A model generated the notes under the pieces. It saw nothing but the letters and a program-made list of their open reading frames with translations, had not been told where the DNA came from and ran no database searches. A DNA stretch of 64,000 nucleotides from Ambrosia x helenae (lineage: Eukaryota; Streptophyta; Magnoliopsida; Asterales; Asteraceae), in assembly GCA_030844895.1 (NCBI GenBank), contig CM061231.1:136433023-136497022 (forward strand). The letters run 5' to 3'. The position numbers and the translations under genes were made by a program. This document shows, in pieces, positions 35,041 through 46,489 of the stretch (positions within the stretch are counted from its first letter, which is position 1; every line of letters starts with the position of its first letter).

Positions 35041-35130
35041 CTGCTGCCCGGACTCGAACCCGAGTCTGGAGCCGGGTCAGCAGCACAACGCACACACGTC
35101 CACCACTGGTCCATGGATCTCTTTATGCTA
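35041..35130 (-). mobile_element. tRNA-like segment (minus strand)
   Basis: On the minus strand GGACCAGTGGTGGA resembles an A box, and about 45 bases later ACTCGGGTTCGAGTCC is a good B box/T-arm. No full cloverleaf. Next to a (TA)n run. Confidence 0.4.
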
Positions 35131-35318
35131 AGATCCAGACACACTAAATTCTTATACGCAAACAAGCCCTGCTGTTTCTTCCTTCCTTTGATCGCTGCTT
35201 GCGAGAAATCAGCACCAAGAATCTTTGATTGATCGATTAACAAAACAAACATGGTAGATTGACTCGTGATTCATTTCGTTTTATGGTATGTCAACCGATT
35301 TCGCGTATTACACACAAA

Positions 35319-35726
35319 TAGGGGTGTAAACGAGCCGAGCCGAGCCCGAGCCTGACTGGGCTCGGCTCGGGCTCGTTAAGGTTTTGTGAAGCTCGAGCTC
35401 GAGCTCGGCTCGGCTCGGCTCGATTTGAGAATCTCAAACGAGCTCAAAAGCTCGGCTCGAGCTCGCAAAAGCTCGGCTATAACTTAGGCTCGCGAGCCCA
35501 ATCGTTAAGGCTATAACTTAGGCTCGGCTGTAACTTAGGCTCGGGCTCGGGTTCAGGCTCTAGCTCGTTAAGGCTCGATTAGGCTCGCGAGCCCAATCGA
35601 GCTTTGTATCTAGGGCTCGAGCTCGGGCTCGATAACTAAACGAGCCATATTTTAGGCTCGGCTCGTTCGAGCTTTTTACCGAGCCGATCCCGAGCCGATC
35701 CCGAGCCGCTACGTGTCATTTACACC
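35319..35726. mobile_element. MITE with CGAGCC-iterating interior
   Basis: 408 bp flanked by the 8-bp duplication CACACAAA (35311-35318, 35727-35734). The left end is TAGGGGTGTAAACGAGCCG; the right end reverse-complemented is GGTGTAAATGACACG. The interior repeats GGCTCGAGCTC words on both strands. The 8-bp duplication suggests hAT origin. Confidence 0.8.
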
Positions 35727-36159
35727 CACACAAAGAACGCAATCAAAGCATTCCATTTTAAACCAATTAACTCGTTTTTGACCAAGCCTAGTCAACCTTC
35801 CAATTCGTCGAGTTTACCACTAATACTATAAATTGAACCCTCTTCCAGAGTCCCTAGATGCCGAAACACAAACCTTCACCTCCAATTCCTGTTAATAGAA
35901 CGTTTTTATTCAAGAAATCCACGACAGTTGACTTTTCGTTGACTTATTGTTCGTGCATCATAGAAGCATTGTAAATATCAATTAAATACATGGATTTGTT
36001 TCTGCATACTAGTCGACCAATAACCCCAACGATTCTGGGGTTATTGTTTCCTAATTTGTTAGATTAAAATTCTAGGGTTTGTTCTTATATAATTGGGGAA
36101 GATAGTTGCTTTATGGTATTATATAAATAAAACTCGAATTCAAAATAATCAACAAACAA

Positions 36160-36245
36160 AGACCCAGACCAGCTGGTCTGGGCATGCTGTTGCTATACAC
36201 GGGTCACGGGTTCGAGCCCCACCCTATGCATTCTTTTTTTTTTTG
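36160..36245 (+). mobile_element. tRNA-like segment with T-run terminator (plus strand)
   Basis: AGCTGGTCTGGGCATG (A-box-like) and, 30 bases on, ACGGGTTCGAGCCCC (B box/T-arm) are followed by a run of 11 T at about 36235, an RNA polymerase III-type terminator. Not a complete tRNA. Confidence 0.45.
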
Positions 36246-37250
36246 GTTTTTCAATTTATAGGTTTAAAGTATATAATTATTCACTTTAATCATTTAAAAT
36301 ACTTATAAGTCTTCAAAAATTCCCAAAATTTTACATAATAATGTTCATAACCTAAATATCATTATTCAGATTTTTATTTCTGAAAATATATTTATTTAAT
36401 ATATTTAATAAATAATTCAAGTTTATTATATTTTATTTATAAAATTCTATAAAAATATCAAAACGACTTTGTAAAATTCCACAAAAAATTATTCTAAGTT
36501 TATAAATCAATAAACATTTCTGAAATAGTTTTTATTTCAGAAAAATCGTTATTTAACATTTTTAATCAATTTTTTGTTAGTTTTAATCATAAATAAATCA
36601 TAATAAATTCATTTTTCAATATTTTTGTACCAAAATTTTACATAAATTATTTCTATTCATTTGGAACAGAAATACAATTTTTAATTTAAAAATTCTTTGA
36701 TTTTAATATTTTTAAATATTAAAGTTATATTTTGACAATTTGAAATAAATAGATTTAATAATCTATTTATAAGAAAATAATTTATAAAAAAATTATTTTC
36801 ACACTTAAGACTTTATATTGTGATCATCTTTAAATTAAAATTTACAAAAAGACTTTTGTTTATTTATTTATCAAATTTCTCCTATTTATTAAACGTTTAA
36901 TTTATTAATCAAACGAATACTTATCCCCAATTCGAAACCCTAGAAATTACTTATAGACTAGATAGCCTTAAGACTTATTTGTTACCTTATACATAGGGTG
37001 ATACTTGGCAACCTTGGATTACACTATTCAATTTCACAAGACTTACCACCTTGCTAATGTGAGTATTACTTATCCCTTTTTTTTTTTTTTTTCACTTTTA
37101 CAACTTTTGGGGTGATTCATGCACAAGTATACAAAACTTGCAAATTCATTTACACATACATTTTATTCATTTACAATTCATATACGTGTCTTGATTATCT
37201 TTGTGTTTATGTTTGAACATGAACGTAGCTTACATACAAAATCATACATC

Positions 37251-37378
37251 TAGACATAACTTATGTTATGGTGCTCTTTACATAGACATAACTTATGTTA
37301 CGGTGCTCATTTAGACATAACTTATGTTATGGTGCTCTTTTAGACTTGACACGTGTTGAGGTGCTCATTATCAATTTC
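37251..37378. repeat. Tandem repeat, 32-37 bp unit, about four copies
   Basis: TAGACATAACTTATGTTATG followed by GTGCTC is repeated, the last copy diverged (TAGACTTGACACGTGTTGAG). Each unit contains the near palindrome CATAACTTATG. Confidence 0.85.
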
Positions 37379-38039
37379 ATTGTACAAACTTTACATTTGA
37401 TCTTTGTCTTGCTTGGTTACTTGCGTGTTTACATAATGCCTTGGTGATGCTAGACACATGAATTGTACTACCTTTTCAAACTTATACTATATGTACAAAG
37501 CTAAGTAGTACTCACCAACATCATATGTTGACAAAATTATTTTCGTGCATGTTTCAGGATAAGCTGCTTGACGCTTCACATAGGACTTTGGACTTAGATT
37601 AAATCAATCAATTATCTTTATTTTTTATTGTCTTGTATTTAATTTCACATGTTGTAAAACAATATTCAATAATCATATGTTTACATTTTAGTACCATGAG
37701 CTTTTGAACAATCGTCACTACGTGGCACCTCGATGATTCCGCCATCGGTTGGGGTGTTAGAACTAACTGTTTTCTCGAGAACCTCCTTATTTTTCCAGAA
37801 ACTAATTGTTTTCTAAGAACTTATATTTTTCCGGGAACCTCATAATTCCGAGAACCTAATAATATATACTAATCCTTATTTACACCAAGACCCTAAACTA
37901 ATATTTAGTTTAACTTCAATACTCCCCCTTAAACTACATATAGTTTAATCGAGGCCTTTGGGTTCCTTCAAGATCCGACTACAACAGCGTTGGTTCATCG
38001 TCCTCCTCCTGGATCAGGTTTGCTTCCTCATTCTTTTCC

Positions 38040-38882
38040 CAATTTGGACATTTGTTCATGTAATCCCCAAGTTCATGACATTTATGACACCTTATGTGAA
38101 TTTTGTCCCGTTGTACTCCACTATCGCCTCGACTATTCCCGAACCCCCGATCTCTTCCTTGGCCACGCCCAAAGTCTTCCTTATTTGAGTTTCCACAATC
38201 ACGATGTTCACATCTCTAGTGTTTCCCCCCCCCCCTTTGCTTGCTTCCGTGAATAAAAGTTTAATAGGCACGTCTTCCTCCTTAGTTTGCTTCTTGGTGC
38301 GTTCCTTGAAGCCTTTAATCTCCCAACAACTTGTTAAAATGGCATTGTCTTAAGACCAGATAATTGTTTGCTTGCAGTAACAATTTGAATAAAAAAAATT
38401 TCCAGTACTGAACCCAAAAGTTTACGAACCAATCTCTTATCATCCAAGATATGCCCGAGATTTCTTGCTTGTGATATAATCTCACTGATCTTTCCCACAT
38501 AGACATCGAGTGAATCATTAACATCCATCTTAAAGGATTCAAATTCCTCTGTGCTTCTTTAACCCTGTCAACCCCTCTGTGTCGAACCTTTAATGTGTCC
38601 AAATATATTTTGCTGAAGTAAGATTGGCAATTTGGAAAACCATGTTTCTGAAAGTGCTTGGTATAACACTACAACTTTTGTATTGTTCTTCTTTTGATCG
38701 GCTTCCGTTGCCGATTTTGGTTCCACTGCTTCCCAAATTCCATAGACGTTAAAGATTGCCCTAATCCTTAACACCCAAATAGTGTAATTTGTAGAGTTGA
38801 GAATCGGGAACCGGAAAGTCACTGACATTCCTCCCTCTTTCACTGCCACACTTTCATTCTTCTTTGGTAAATCCCTCGACAT
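38040..38882 (-). pseudogene. gag: Copia gag remnant
   Basis: It begins MSRDLPKKNE at 38882, followed by the copia gag core (FPILNSTNYTIWVLRIRAIF, IWEAVEP). Frame changes occur near 38580 and 38530, with a second readable block DVYVGKISEIISQARNLG. A CX2CX4HX4C zinc knuckle (CHKCHELGDYMNKC) is readable at about 38050-38100 in yet another frame. Gag would bind and package the element RNA. Several frameshifts make it non-functional. Confidence 0.7.
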
Positions 38883-39755
38883 CTTTCGTGTCTTCTTTTT
38901 TACCAATCTTTGATAAATTTCTTTTCTTCCCACAAGTACCAATCCGTTTCTGCTTTTATTTATGCCTTTAAAACCGATAATAAAGGCAATCTTACTAATT
39001 ATATTTGTACAAGATTCCTAGAAAAAAACCCTGGGTTTTTTAATCCTTTGGTTCTCTGATCAAACCTACCTCGCTGGTGAAACTCGAACTTGTCTCGCCA
39101 ATGGTAGTCAATCCCGCCGTCTGCTTATGACAATCAATCCCGCTTCTCTATTGTTGACAATCAAACCTGCTTCCTCATTGTTGATCCTGATCAATCTCAC
39201 TTCGTTGTTGATAATCAATCCCACCTTATGCCTAATGATAATCAAACCCGCCTTACTGCTAATGATCTTAATCCCCTTACCAAACAACCGTTGTTTTCTT
39301 ATCTAATAATCAAATCCCCTTGTTTTGTATTTATCCGTTTTCCCCCTCTTGATAAAAAGCATACAAAACAACTATTCTACAAATTCAAAACCTTCAACAC
39401 TTCTGAACACCCTTCATGATGTTTGATTTGCCAAACCCAACAATAGTCCACAATTTTCTTGTGACTAATAATTCGACAAAAAACTTTCTGTACTTTTTAT
39501 TTGCACCCCAATAACAATTCAGCCTCTTGATTTTTAGGAACAAATACACCTTTAACTATTTGTGGCCTTCCCTTTTGTTCGTTGCTTCTGATTTAATTGG
39601 TCACAAATTTTAATCGATCCAACTTGAAGGTCTGATTAATAATGATCAACAATGAACATCCACTCGATCGTGTTTTATGATTGAAGAAAAACGAGCGTTG
39701 TTTCTTGATCGATTTGGCTTCTCCTTCCCAAGAGCGATAACCGCTTTGATACCAT

Positions 39756-40145
39756 TGTTGGTAAATCAAGAACGTAACAATGAATGAACAAGAACTATAA
39801 TTGAATTGCCTTGAATGTGTTTATACAATTGAATTGCAAGAACCTTATATATACTAATTGAAAAGACACAAACTAATTAACTAACACGACCCTTGATTGT
39901 CTCTTGGTTGGTTGAAATTGAAACCTTGCGTCCCATTGATCCATCGCAACCCTACAAGTTTGGCGCCACTTTTCTGATCGATACACTCCCCTGGATCGAC
40001 GTGATGTTTTAATGCCTTTAATCACATCCCCAATTTCCAGCCTTATCATATTTAATCTCAAGAGATTTACATGGTTTACATATATATTGTTCCTTATTTA
40101 GACCATGACCCTTAACTAATATTTAATTATTTTAGCTTCAATACA
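39756..40145 (-). repeat. 5' LTR of gag-only copia derivative
   Basis: TG...CA ends. The adjoining PBS (39741-39754) on the minus strand is TGGTATCAAAGCGG. The rest of 38883-39740 is untranslated leader with loosely repeated TTGTTGACAATCAA words and no ORF of note. Confidence 0.7.
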
Positions 40146-40147
40146 AT

Positions 40148-41768
40148 TATGGGTGGTAAAATGGGTAGGTTGGGTGGATTTGGTTGTTGGGTCAGAATGG
40201 GTTTGGGTTAGGATGGGTAGATTAAAAAAATGGGTTAGGATGGGTTTGGGTCTGGATGGTTTGATTTGAATAGATCAAATCAAAATAGATTAAAATTAAA
40301 ATAACAATAAAAAATTTAAAAAGTAAAAAAAAAAGTAAAATAAAAAAAAACAAAAACAAACTTAATTTTTTTTAAGGGATCCAAAATATTTCATTTTGAA
40401 CCGGACCGGTAGCGACCCGGTCGGGCCCAGTAGCGACCCAGACCTTTTCAACCCGACTAGGCCCAGTAAAGACCCAAACCGTTTCAACCTGACCCGTCTC
40501 GTAGCGATCCGGATCGTTTCGACCCGGCCGGACCCGGTAGCGACCCGAAACGTTTTGACCCGACCGGGCCCGGTAACGACCCAGACCGTTTCAACCTGAC
40601 CCATCCCGTAGCGACCCGGACTGTTTCGACCCAGCCGGGCCCAACAGCGACCCGGACACTTTCGACCCGACCGGGCCTGGTAACGATCCACACCGTTTCA
40701 ACCCTACCCATCCGGTAGCGACCTGGACTGTTTCGACCCGGACGGGCCCGGTAGCGACCCAAACACTTTCGACCCAACCGAGCCCGGTAACGACTCAGAC
40801 CGTTTCAACCTGACCCGTAACGACCAGGATTGTTTCGACCCGGCCTGGCCCGGTAGCGACCCGGAACGTTTCGACCCGGTCGGGCCCGGTAAAGACCCAC
40901 ACTGTTTCTACATGACTCGTCCCGTAGCGACCCGGACTGTTTCGAACCGGACGACCCGGTAGCGTCCCGGACAGTTTCGACCCGACCGGGCCTGGTAACG
41001 ACCTAAGACCGTTTCAACCTGCCTGTCCCGTAGCGACCCGGACTGTTTCGACCCGGACTGTTTCGACCCGGACGGGCCCGGTAGCGACCCGGAACGTTTC
41101 GACTTGGTCGGGCCCGGAATGACCCAGACCGCTTCAACCGACCCGTCCCGTAGCGACCCGGACTGTTTCAACCCGGCCTGGCCCTGTAGCGACCCGGAAC
41201 GTTTCGACCCGGCCGGGCGTGGTAGCGACCCAGACCGTTTCAACGTGACCCGTCCCTTTGCGACCCAGACTGTTTTGACCCCGGTGGGCCCAGTAGCGAC
41301 TCGGACCGTTTCGACGCGGCCGGACCCGGTAACGACTTAGACCGTTTCAACCTGACCTGTCCCGTAGCGACCCAGACCGTTTCGATCCGACCGAGCCTGG
41401 TAACGACCCAGAGCGTTTTAGCCTAACCCGTCCCGTAGCGACCTGTACTGTTTCGACCCGAATGGAGTTATCAACAAATGCAAAAGATATCATTTTTTGT
41501 TTTTATTGATATTGAATTCTATGAGGCATCTACGCTTTTGGTGTTGGGTTAGTTTTGATTTAGATTTGTATATTGTTATTTAAAAATACTCATCCTGACC
41601 CATTTGTTTTTTTACATACTCATCCTGACCCAATTACTTATTTCCTACAATTAAAATTACCCATCCTAACCCCTTAAAAATTATATTAAACCCATTTAAC
41701 CCACAAGGTCAAATTTTAAACTCAAAACAACCCAAACTCAACTAGATGGGTTGAAATTGCCAGGTCTA
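40148..41768. mobile_element. MITE carrying a GC-rich minisatellite
   Basis: Flanks AATACAAT (40140-40147) and ATTACAAT (41769-41776) match at 7 of 8 positions, an hAT-like duplication. The ends are TATGGGTGGTAAAATGGGT and, from the right, TAGACCTGGCAATTTCAACC: weak inverted similarity. AT-rich arms with GGGTT/AACCC words surround the minisatellite. It sits at the edge of the copia LTR ending at 40145. Confidence 0.55.
40398..41465. repeat. About 36-bp minisatellite with three-monomer higher-order unit
   Basis: Around 30 monomers of the type GTTTCGACCCGGCCGGGCCC followed by GGTAGCGACCCGGAC. Three variants alternate in order (TTTCGACCCGG, TTTCGACCCGACC, TTTCAACCTGACC), giving a period of roughly 105 bp. 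GC-rich against AT-rich surroundings. ORFs on both strands here are products of the repeat. Confidence 0.9.
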
Positions 41769-41776
41769 ATTACAAT

Positions 41777-42094
41777 CAAAGCATAAACATACATAATTGA
41801 ACTAGGGGTTATTGAACTGTGGTGTTTATGACTTTATGCTTAATCATAATTCAATACAATAAGATCTTTCATTGTTGATGGTTTTGCTAACATGAATATG
41901 TTAACGTCTACATTGATACCGAGTACTTCAGTTTGATAGCATGATGGTAGCAACTAATATAACTCGATAAGTCATGTGTGTGGCATGTGACTAATTTTTC
42001 CGACTATCTATGAACCAAAAGATGAACTTAATGTGTTCTTGTTCAATCTTTCGCTTAGACCAATTTATTTTTCTTAATGAAAAGACTCAAACCA
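41777..42094. other. Intergenic, nothing recognised
   Basis: AT-rich, no ORF or repeat of note. Confidence 0.6.
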
Positions 42095-42960
42095 AAGGGC
42101 TTGTAGTCTAGTGATATCAATAGGCCTGTAAACGAACCGAACGTTCATGAACTGTTCGTGAACTGTTCGGCGGGAAGTTCGTTTATGTTCGTTTATTTAA
42201 ATAAATGAACGAACACGAACACAATTTTTTGTTCGTTTAATTAAACGAACGAACATGAACACACGTTGTGTTCGTTCATTTATGTTCATGAACGTTCGTT
42301 TATGTTCGTTCATTTATGTTCGTTTATGTTCGTTTAATTAAACTTAGCTTTATTTTTATTATTTATTTCCTTTTGTTAAGTAACCTTAATTCATATGTTC
42401 TAAAAACTTAACCCTAACCCTAACATTCTAAACATATCACTTTATTATCCGCTCTTCACACTTCACAGCCCCACACTTCACAGCCGCTCTCCACCCTAAC
42501 CCTAACGTTCATTTATGTTCATGAATCATTATTAACTTGTTTTTGTTTCTGTTCGTTTATGTTCATTTGTGTTCGTTTATATTGATCATTTGTGTTCGTT
42601 TATGTTCATGAACTGTTCGTTTAGGTTTAAATGAACGAACATAAACGAACACGAACATGACAAATTTCTTAATGAACGAACACGAACACAAAAATGTGTT
42701 CGATTATGTGTTCGTGTTCGGTTAAAGTTAAATGAACAAACACGAACACGCCTGTGTTCGTGTTCGTTCGGTTCGTTTACAGGCCTAGATATCAATGTGT
42801 GTTGGAAAAGCGTCCATCTTCATAAGGTTGAGGGTTCTAGTCCTGTGAGGGACAAAGGTGTAGTAAATATAATCTTCATGAGGTTGAGGGTTCTAGTCCT
42901 GTGAGGGACAAAGGTGTAGTAAATATATAGGAATAGGATTAGAGAGTATGTGTTAGCTAC
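42095..42960 (+). mobile_element. tRNA-derived SINE split by a MITE
   Basis: The A-box half (CTTGTAGTCTAGTGATATCAA, 42100-42120) and the B-box half (GAGGGTTCTAGTCC, about 42829) are separated by the MITE 42121-42787. Removing it and one copy of GATATCAA restores continuous SINE sequence. A 56-bp segment of the SINE is tandemly duplicated at 42816-42926. Confidence 0.7.
42121..42787. mobile_element. MITE with perfect TIRs and GTTCGTTTATG interior
   Basis: 667 bp with at least 20 bp of perfect inverted repeat (TAGGCCTGTAAACGAACCGA at both ends) and an exact 8-bp target duplication GATATCAA (42113-42120, 42788-42795). The interior iterates GTTCGTTTATG and its complement. A central stretch carries two short CCCTAACCCTAA runs. 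No transposase; hAT-like by duplication length. Confidence 0.92.
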
Positions 42961-43451
42961 TTTGAAAAAGGACTCATGAATCTAATGCACATCCAGGTTT
43001 CAGTGTAAAATTAATTCAGGACTTTCATCATGGGCTTCAACAATCTATGAAATTCTGTGAAAAATTCCCAAATATGGTAATGCATGAAGTTCAGTGACAT
43101 AGTGCATAAGAGTCTTGAACATCAATACAATTGAACAAATTGTAACCTTCTGAATTTTGTAGGCCTAGCCGGGGCGGAACTAGTTGGGTTAATCCAGCTT
43201 GTTATAGTATGTTGCTCGTAAAGTAGTTATAGCGGATGAAGAAAATTTTATACGTACTGACTGTCTAGTTAAAAAGTTGTTATACAGTAATATATTCGTA
43301 ACTAGAAACAAAGTGTAAACAAGATGTTGCATGTTAGAGTTTAAGGTTTAGGGCGCCTCCTACAAGATAAACTTACAAAAAGATAAAAAGAAAAAGAATT
43401 CACTTCTCTGTAACCTGGATTTTTGTTTTTGTTTTACTACATGTTCTATGA
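42961..43451. other. Intergenic, nothing recognised
   Basis: No ORF or repeat that I can name, between the SINE and the solo LTR. Confidence 0.5.
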
Positions 43452-46137
43452 TGTCACACCCTCAAAATCCACTTGCGGAGTTTTACCGCGAGGCGCATGA
43501 CAAACCAGGATCCAAACCAACGATCACAATAAACAAGTCTAACATGAACATAATGCAACTTCAAAACAATGTTTAAAATCCCCGTTTACAGCGGAAGCTT
43601 ATTCAAAACAATTATTCAATATTAAACCAATGTTCAACGTTTGTAAAACCATGCAACTCTAACTAGACGCCGTGCAGACGCGTGCGCCCTAGTTCCATTG
43701 TGCTACCTTAGCGACCTGAGAAAACATGTAAAAGTTTACGTCAGCACAAAAATGCTGGTGAGTTTACAGGTTTTGTATCCAAGTACCAAGTCAACCTGTC
43801 CATACTATAACAAATCGAAAACCAGTGTACGCTAGCTAGGCGTATGTTTTGTTACTACCACGATTGGAAAACCATTACTAACTCGAATACCAGATGTTGT
43901 GCCCGAAAAGTACCAGTTGTTCCTGTTGTTCCTGTTTGAGACAATATGCACTCGCCCGGCCCTCCAAGCCGACGAGCGGGGTTGGTCACTCCCAATAGCG
44001 CTATTCACATTTCCCCGTTGTGCAAACCCGCACATTCATGGTTCCCCCTGGGACTTCCAAAGATCGTGTAGTACACAATAGAAACCCATAGTATGACAGT
44101 AGTTACCAAATAATCGTTTTAACACATGTTTTCTCCCCCGAAAGTATGAAACTAGTTTAAAAGAGGGGCCGTAAACTCACCTTGACGTGCAAGCAAAGAA
44201 TCCGAACAGCAAGCAATATATGCTACCGACACCCTAATAACAGTGTCGCTCAGTGAGTATAGGCGTAATATCATTACCCATATAACTCGTTTGTCCAAGG
44301 CGTTTTAAATGTTCAAAAGTGTGTATGCGACGCCTAGTGATTCTACATGCAATAGTAAACCCTACGGACCCGTTGGTGAATACGTTGGTTACAATTAGTT
44401 TCTACATTCCGTATGTGTCTCAGACAAGTGTACTTCAGTTACATGTCAATTCCATACCACCTAAGACCTCAATTAATCACAGAAGCACATAATACACAAT
44501 CTGTGTTTTCAGGACAGATTGTGCGCCATCAAGACAAATTTATTTAAAATAGCAAATCAGTGAGTTAATCTCCCAAATTTTTACTGAATTTTCTTTGGTA
44601 TTCACTCGACAATACCTATTTTTGTTTTGTCTTAATTCCAAACACAAAAATTATGAAAATTCGTACAGCACAGCTATGTCCAGAAAATCTCCTCAACAGG
44701 TCAGTTTAGTAGGAAAATTCTTAAAAATTGTGTATTCATCCAAACGAGATGAATCCACTTGGAAAAGCTCTATTTTTCCAGTATTGACCTACTGTAAAAA
44801 TTTCATAACCTAACTCCTTGTAAATCTCAAGTTATGACCATTTAAAGTTAGCCCAATTTACAAATCCGAAAATCTGATATGACCCCTAATCAATTAAAAT
44901 TCCAAAAACGACTCAAACGATGTCCAAATTCGATGGTTTTGCCCATTATGAAAAGCTAAGACCTTGTACGTTACAATCATGCAAAGAATCGATCAAACCA
45001 ATTATTTTCAAGCCACAAAACAGACCCTACAAGTCGACATTCAGAATCTGTCCAGATTCTAATCGTACAATATTATCAATTATGTCAAACCCTAGTTGCA
45101 TATTATCAATCAATAACACCTAATAATCATCATACAACTTTCCTAATACCTATTCCCATCAGATCCTATTATCAAACATGTCAAGATCAAAGCTTTTAGG
45201 ATCAAAACACCAATAACTTGCGCAACAAGCATCCTATGATGTTACTACGCGTTCATTAATAGGTTTAATCCGTTTAATCTTCAAAAAGACTCATGTTTTA
45301 ATGTTTATTAAACCCATTCAGACCTGGACAAACTTGTTATATGTTTTTTACAATAAAACATAAAGTAAAAAACGTAAGAAATCATGAGTTATACCCTTAG
45401 CTCTTCAAATCAATCAATCGCGCGCCTTGGAGCCTCCCAATTGATGATCTTGAGCCTTACCAGGAGTTTTTGGAGTGAAATATTCGTGTGGGGCAGTAAG
45501 GGGGCGATTAGGGTTGAGTATGGGGGTTGGATGGGAGTTAAAGATGTTTAAATATGAGTTTGAGGCGGTTTAAAACCCGTCAGGTAGCATCGAGCGGCCG
45601 CTCGGAGCCTGTGAGCGGCCGCTCACAGGTCCGGGGCGCGCGTTTTTGCTTCGTTTAGCCTCCCGACGCGTTATCCATCGACGTTTTTGTTATTTCGGAC
45701 CGTAACAAGTGTAACCCCATGCGTTAAGACCCTAATCAACCTCACGCTCCACTTTTAATAATTTTTATTAACGTGTTCGGTTTAGGTTCACATAATCACG
45801 TATGGTTTTCACATAAGTTTGTCAGATATCACCGAGACACATAAGTTTGTTATTCACCAACGTCCGAGGTTCACTAATCATGAAATCACATGTTAACTCA
45901 CACAAGGAGTCAGAACCCGACCCACACAAGGAGTCAAAGCATCTCATAACCCGAGATGTGAAAGTAGTCCCAAACCGGACTAGAAAACGTTTTGTAAGTT
46001 GTCTCAAACCCGAGATAATGCTCGTATGTCCTATCTAGCTATCTAGATAACCCTCGTTAAGTATAATATACGCGTGACTCGCTAAGGTAGACTTTAATCT
46101 AGACCACGTTGTTAACCAGGATTTGCCAGGTGTCACA
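43452..46137 (-). repeat. Solo Tekay-type gypsy LTR
   Basis: 2686 bp from TGTCACACCCTC to CAGGTGTCACA, flanked on both sides by TATGA (43447-43451 and 46138-46142), an exact 5-bp target duplication. It is colinear with the gypsy LTRs at 4439/17971 and 21774. Complete LTR, no internal region: the product of unequal recombination between two LTRs. It shows the extent of the damaged copies, and contains the same paired GAGCGGCCGCTC palindromes (about 45590). Confidence 0.95.
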
Positions 46138-46142
46138 TATGA

Positions 46143-46489
46143 TCATATATTTCTGTTGCACAATCTACAAAAGATGATATGAGTAATTTATACACAAAAT
46201 CAATATAACATTTTCCATTTATGTTAAATGTCTGATTTTATTTATATATAAAAAAGAATAATGTATAATAACGGTCCTTATTATCTTCCTTTTTTATAGG
46301 TCCACTTACCGCTACGCGCATATAATGTATATATGTGTGGCCATCGGGGGGCAAAAGTAAAGTTGCACTGATTTTAACGTTATTTTGCTAATTTCGTGAA
46401 AATAACGTAAAAATGACGAATGCATCAGGTGGTGGCGTTGATAGCCAGTCGGGTTTGTCTCGATTGCTAAGTGTTATGTGCCTTATGTC
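46143..46489. other. Intergenic, nothing recognised
   Basis: AT-rich, no ORF. Confidence 0.5.

Larger units (their letters stand above)
34785..37759. repeat. Long LTR-like insertion (probable solo gypsy LTR)
   Basis: It starts TGTGACATCCGCCACTTTC and ends CCGCCATCGGTTGGGGTGTTA. The two sides carry related GAGAACCTAA-rich sequence, as if one element had been split. No ORF, PBS or PPT lies inside, and no target duplication could be confirmed. It contains a MITE, two tRNA-like segments and a tandem repeat. Most of 36240-37080 is plain AT-rich DNA. Confidence 0.4.
37760..40145 (-). mobile_element. Gag-only copia derivative (TR-GAG-like)
   Basis: In element orientation: 5' LTR 40145-39756 (TGTATTGAAG to TTACCAACA, 390 bp), PBS TGGTATCAAAGCGG (39741-39754), about 850 bp of leader, a decayed gag (38882 to about 38040), then a purine tract (TTTAAGGGGGAG) at about 37925. 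The next sequence, TATTGAAGTTAAACTAAATA, resembles the start of the 5' LTR for about 60 bases. No pol lies between gag and PPT. This is the layout of non-autonomous terminal-repeat retrotransposons carrying only gag. The 3' LTR is incomplete. Confidence 0.6.

Noticed and set aside
35041..36245. Genuine tRNA genes
   Set aside because: A- and B-box words are present but no complete cloverleaf or anticodon arm could be drawn.
40362..41340. ORFs on both strands encoding RPGR/SDPD-type repeats
   Set aside because: Products of the GC-rich minisatellite; open in several frames at once, no start context or domain.
42405..42505. Telomere-like CCCTAACCCTAA runs
   Set aside because: Only two short runs inside a MITE; too short for an interstitial telomere.
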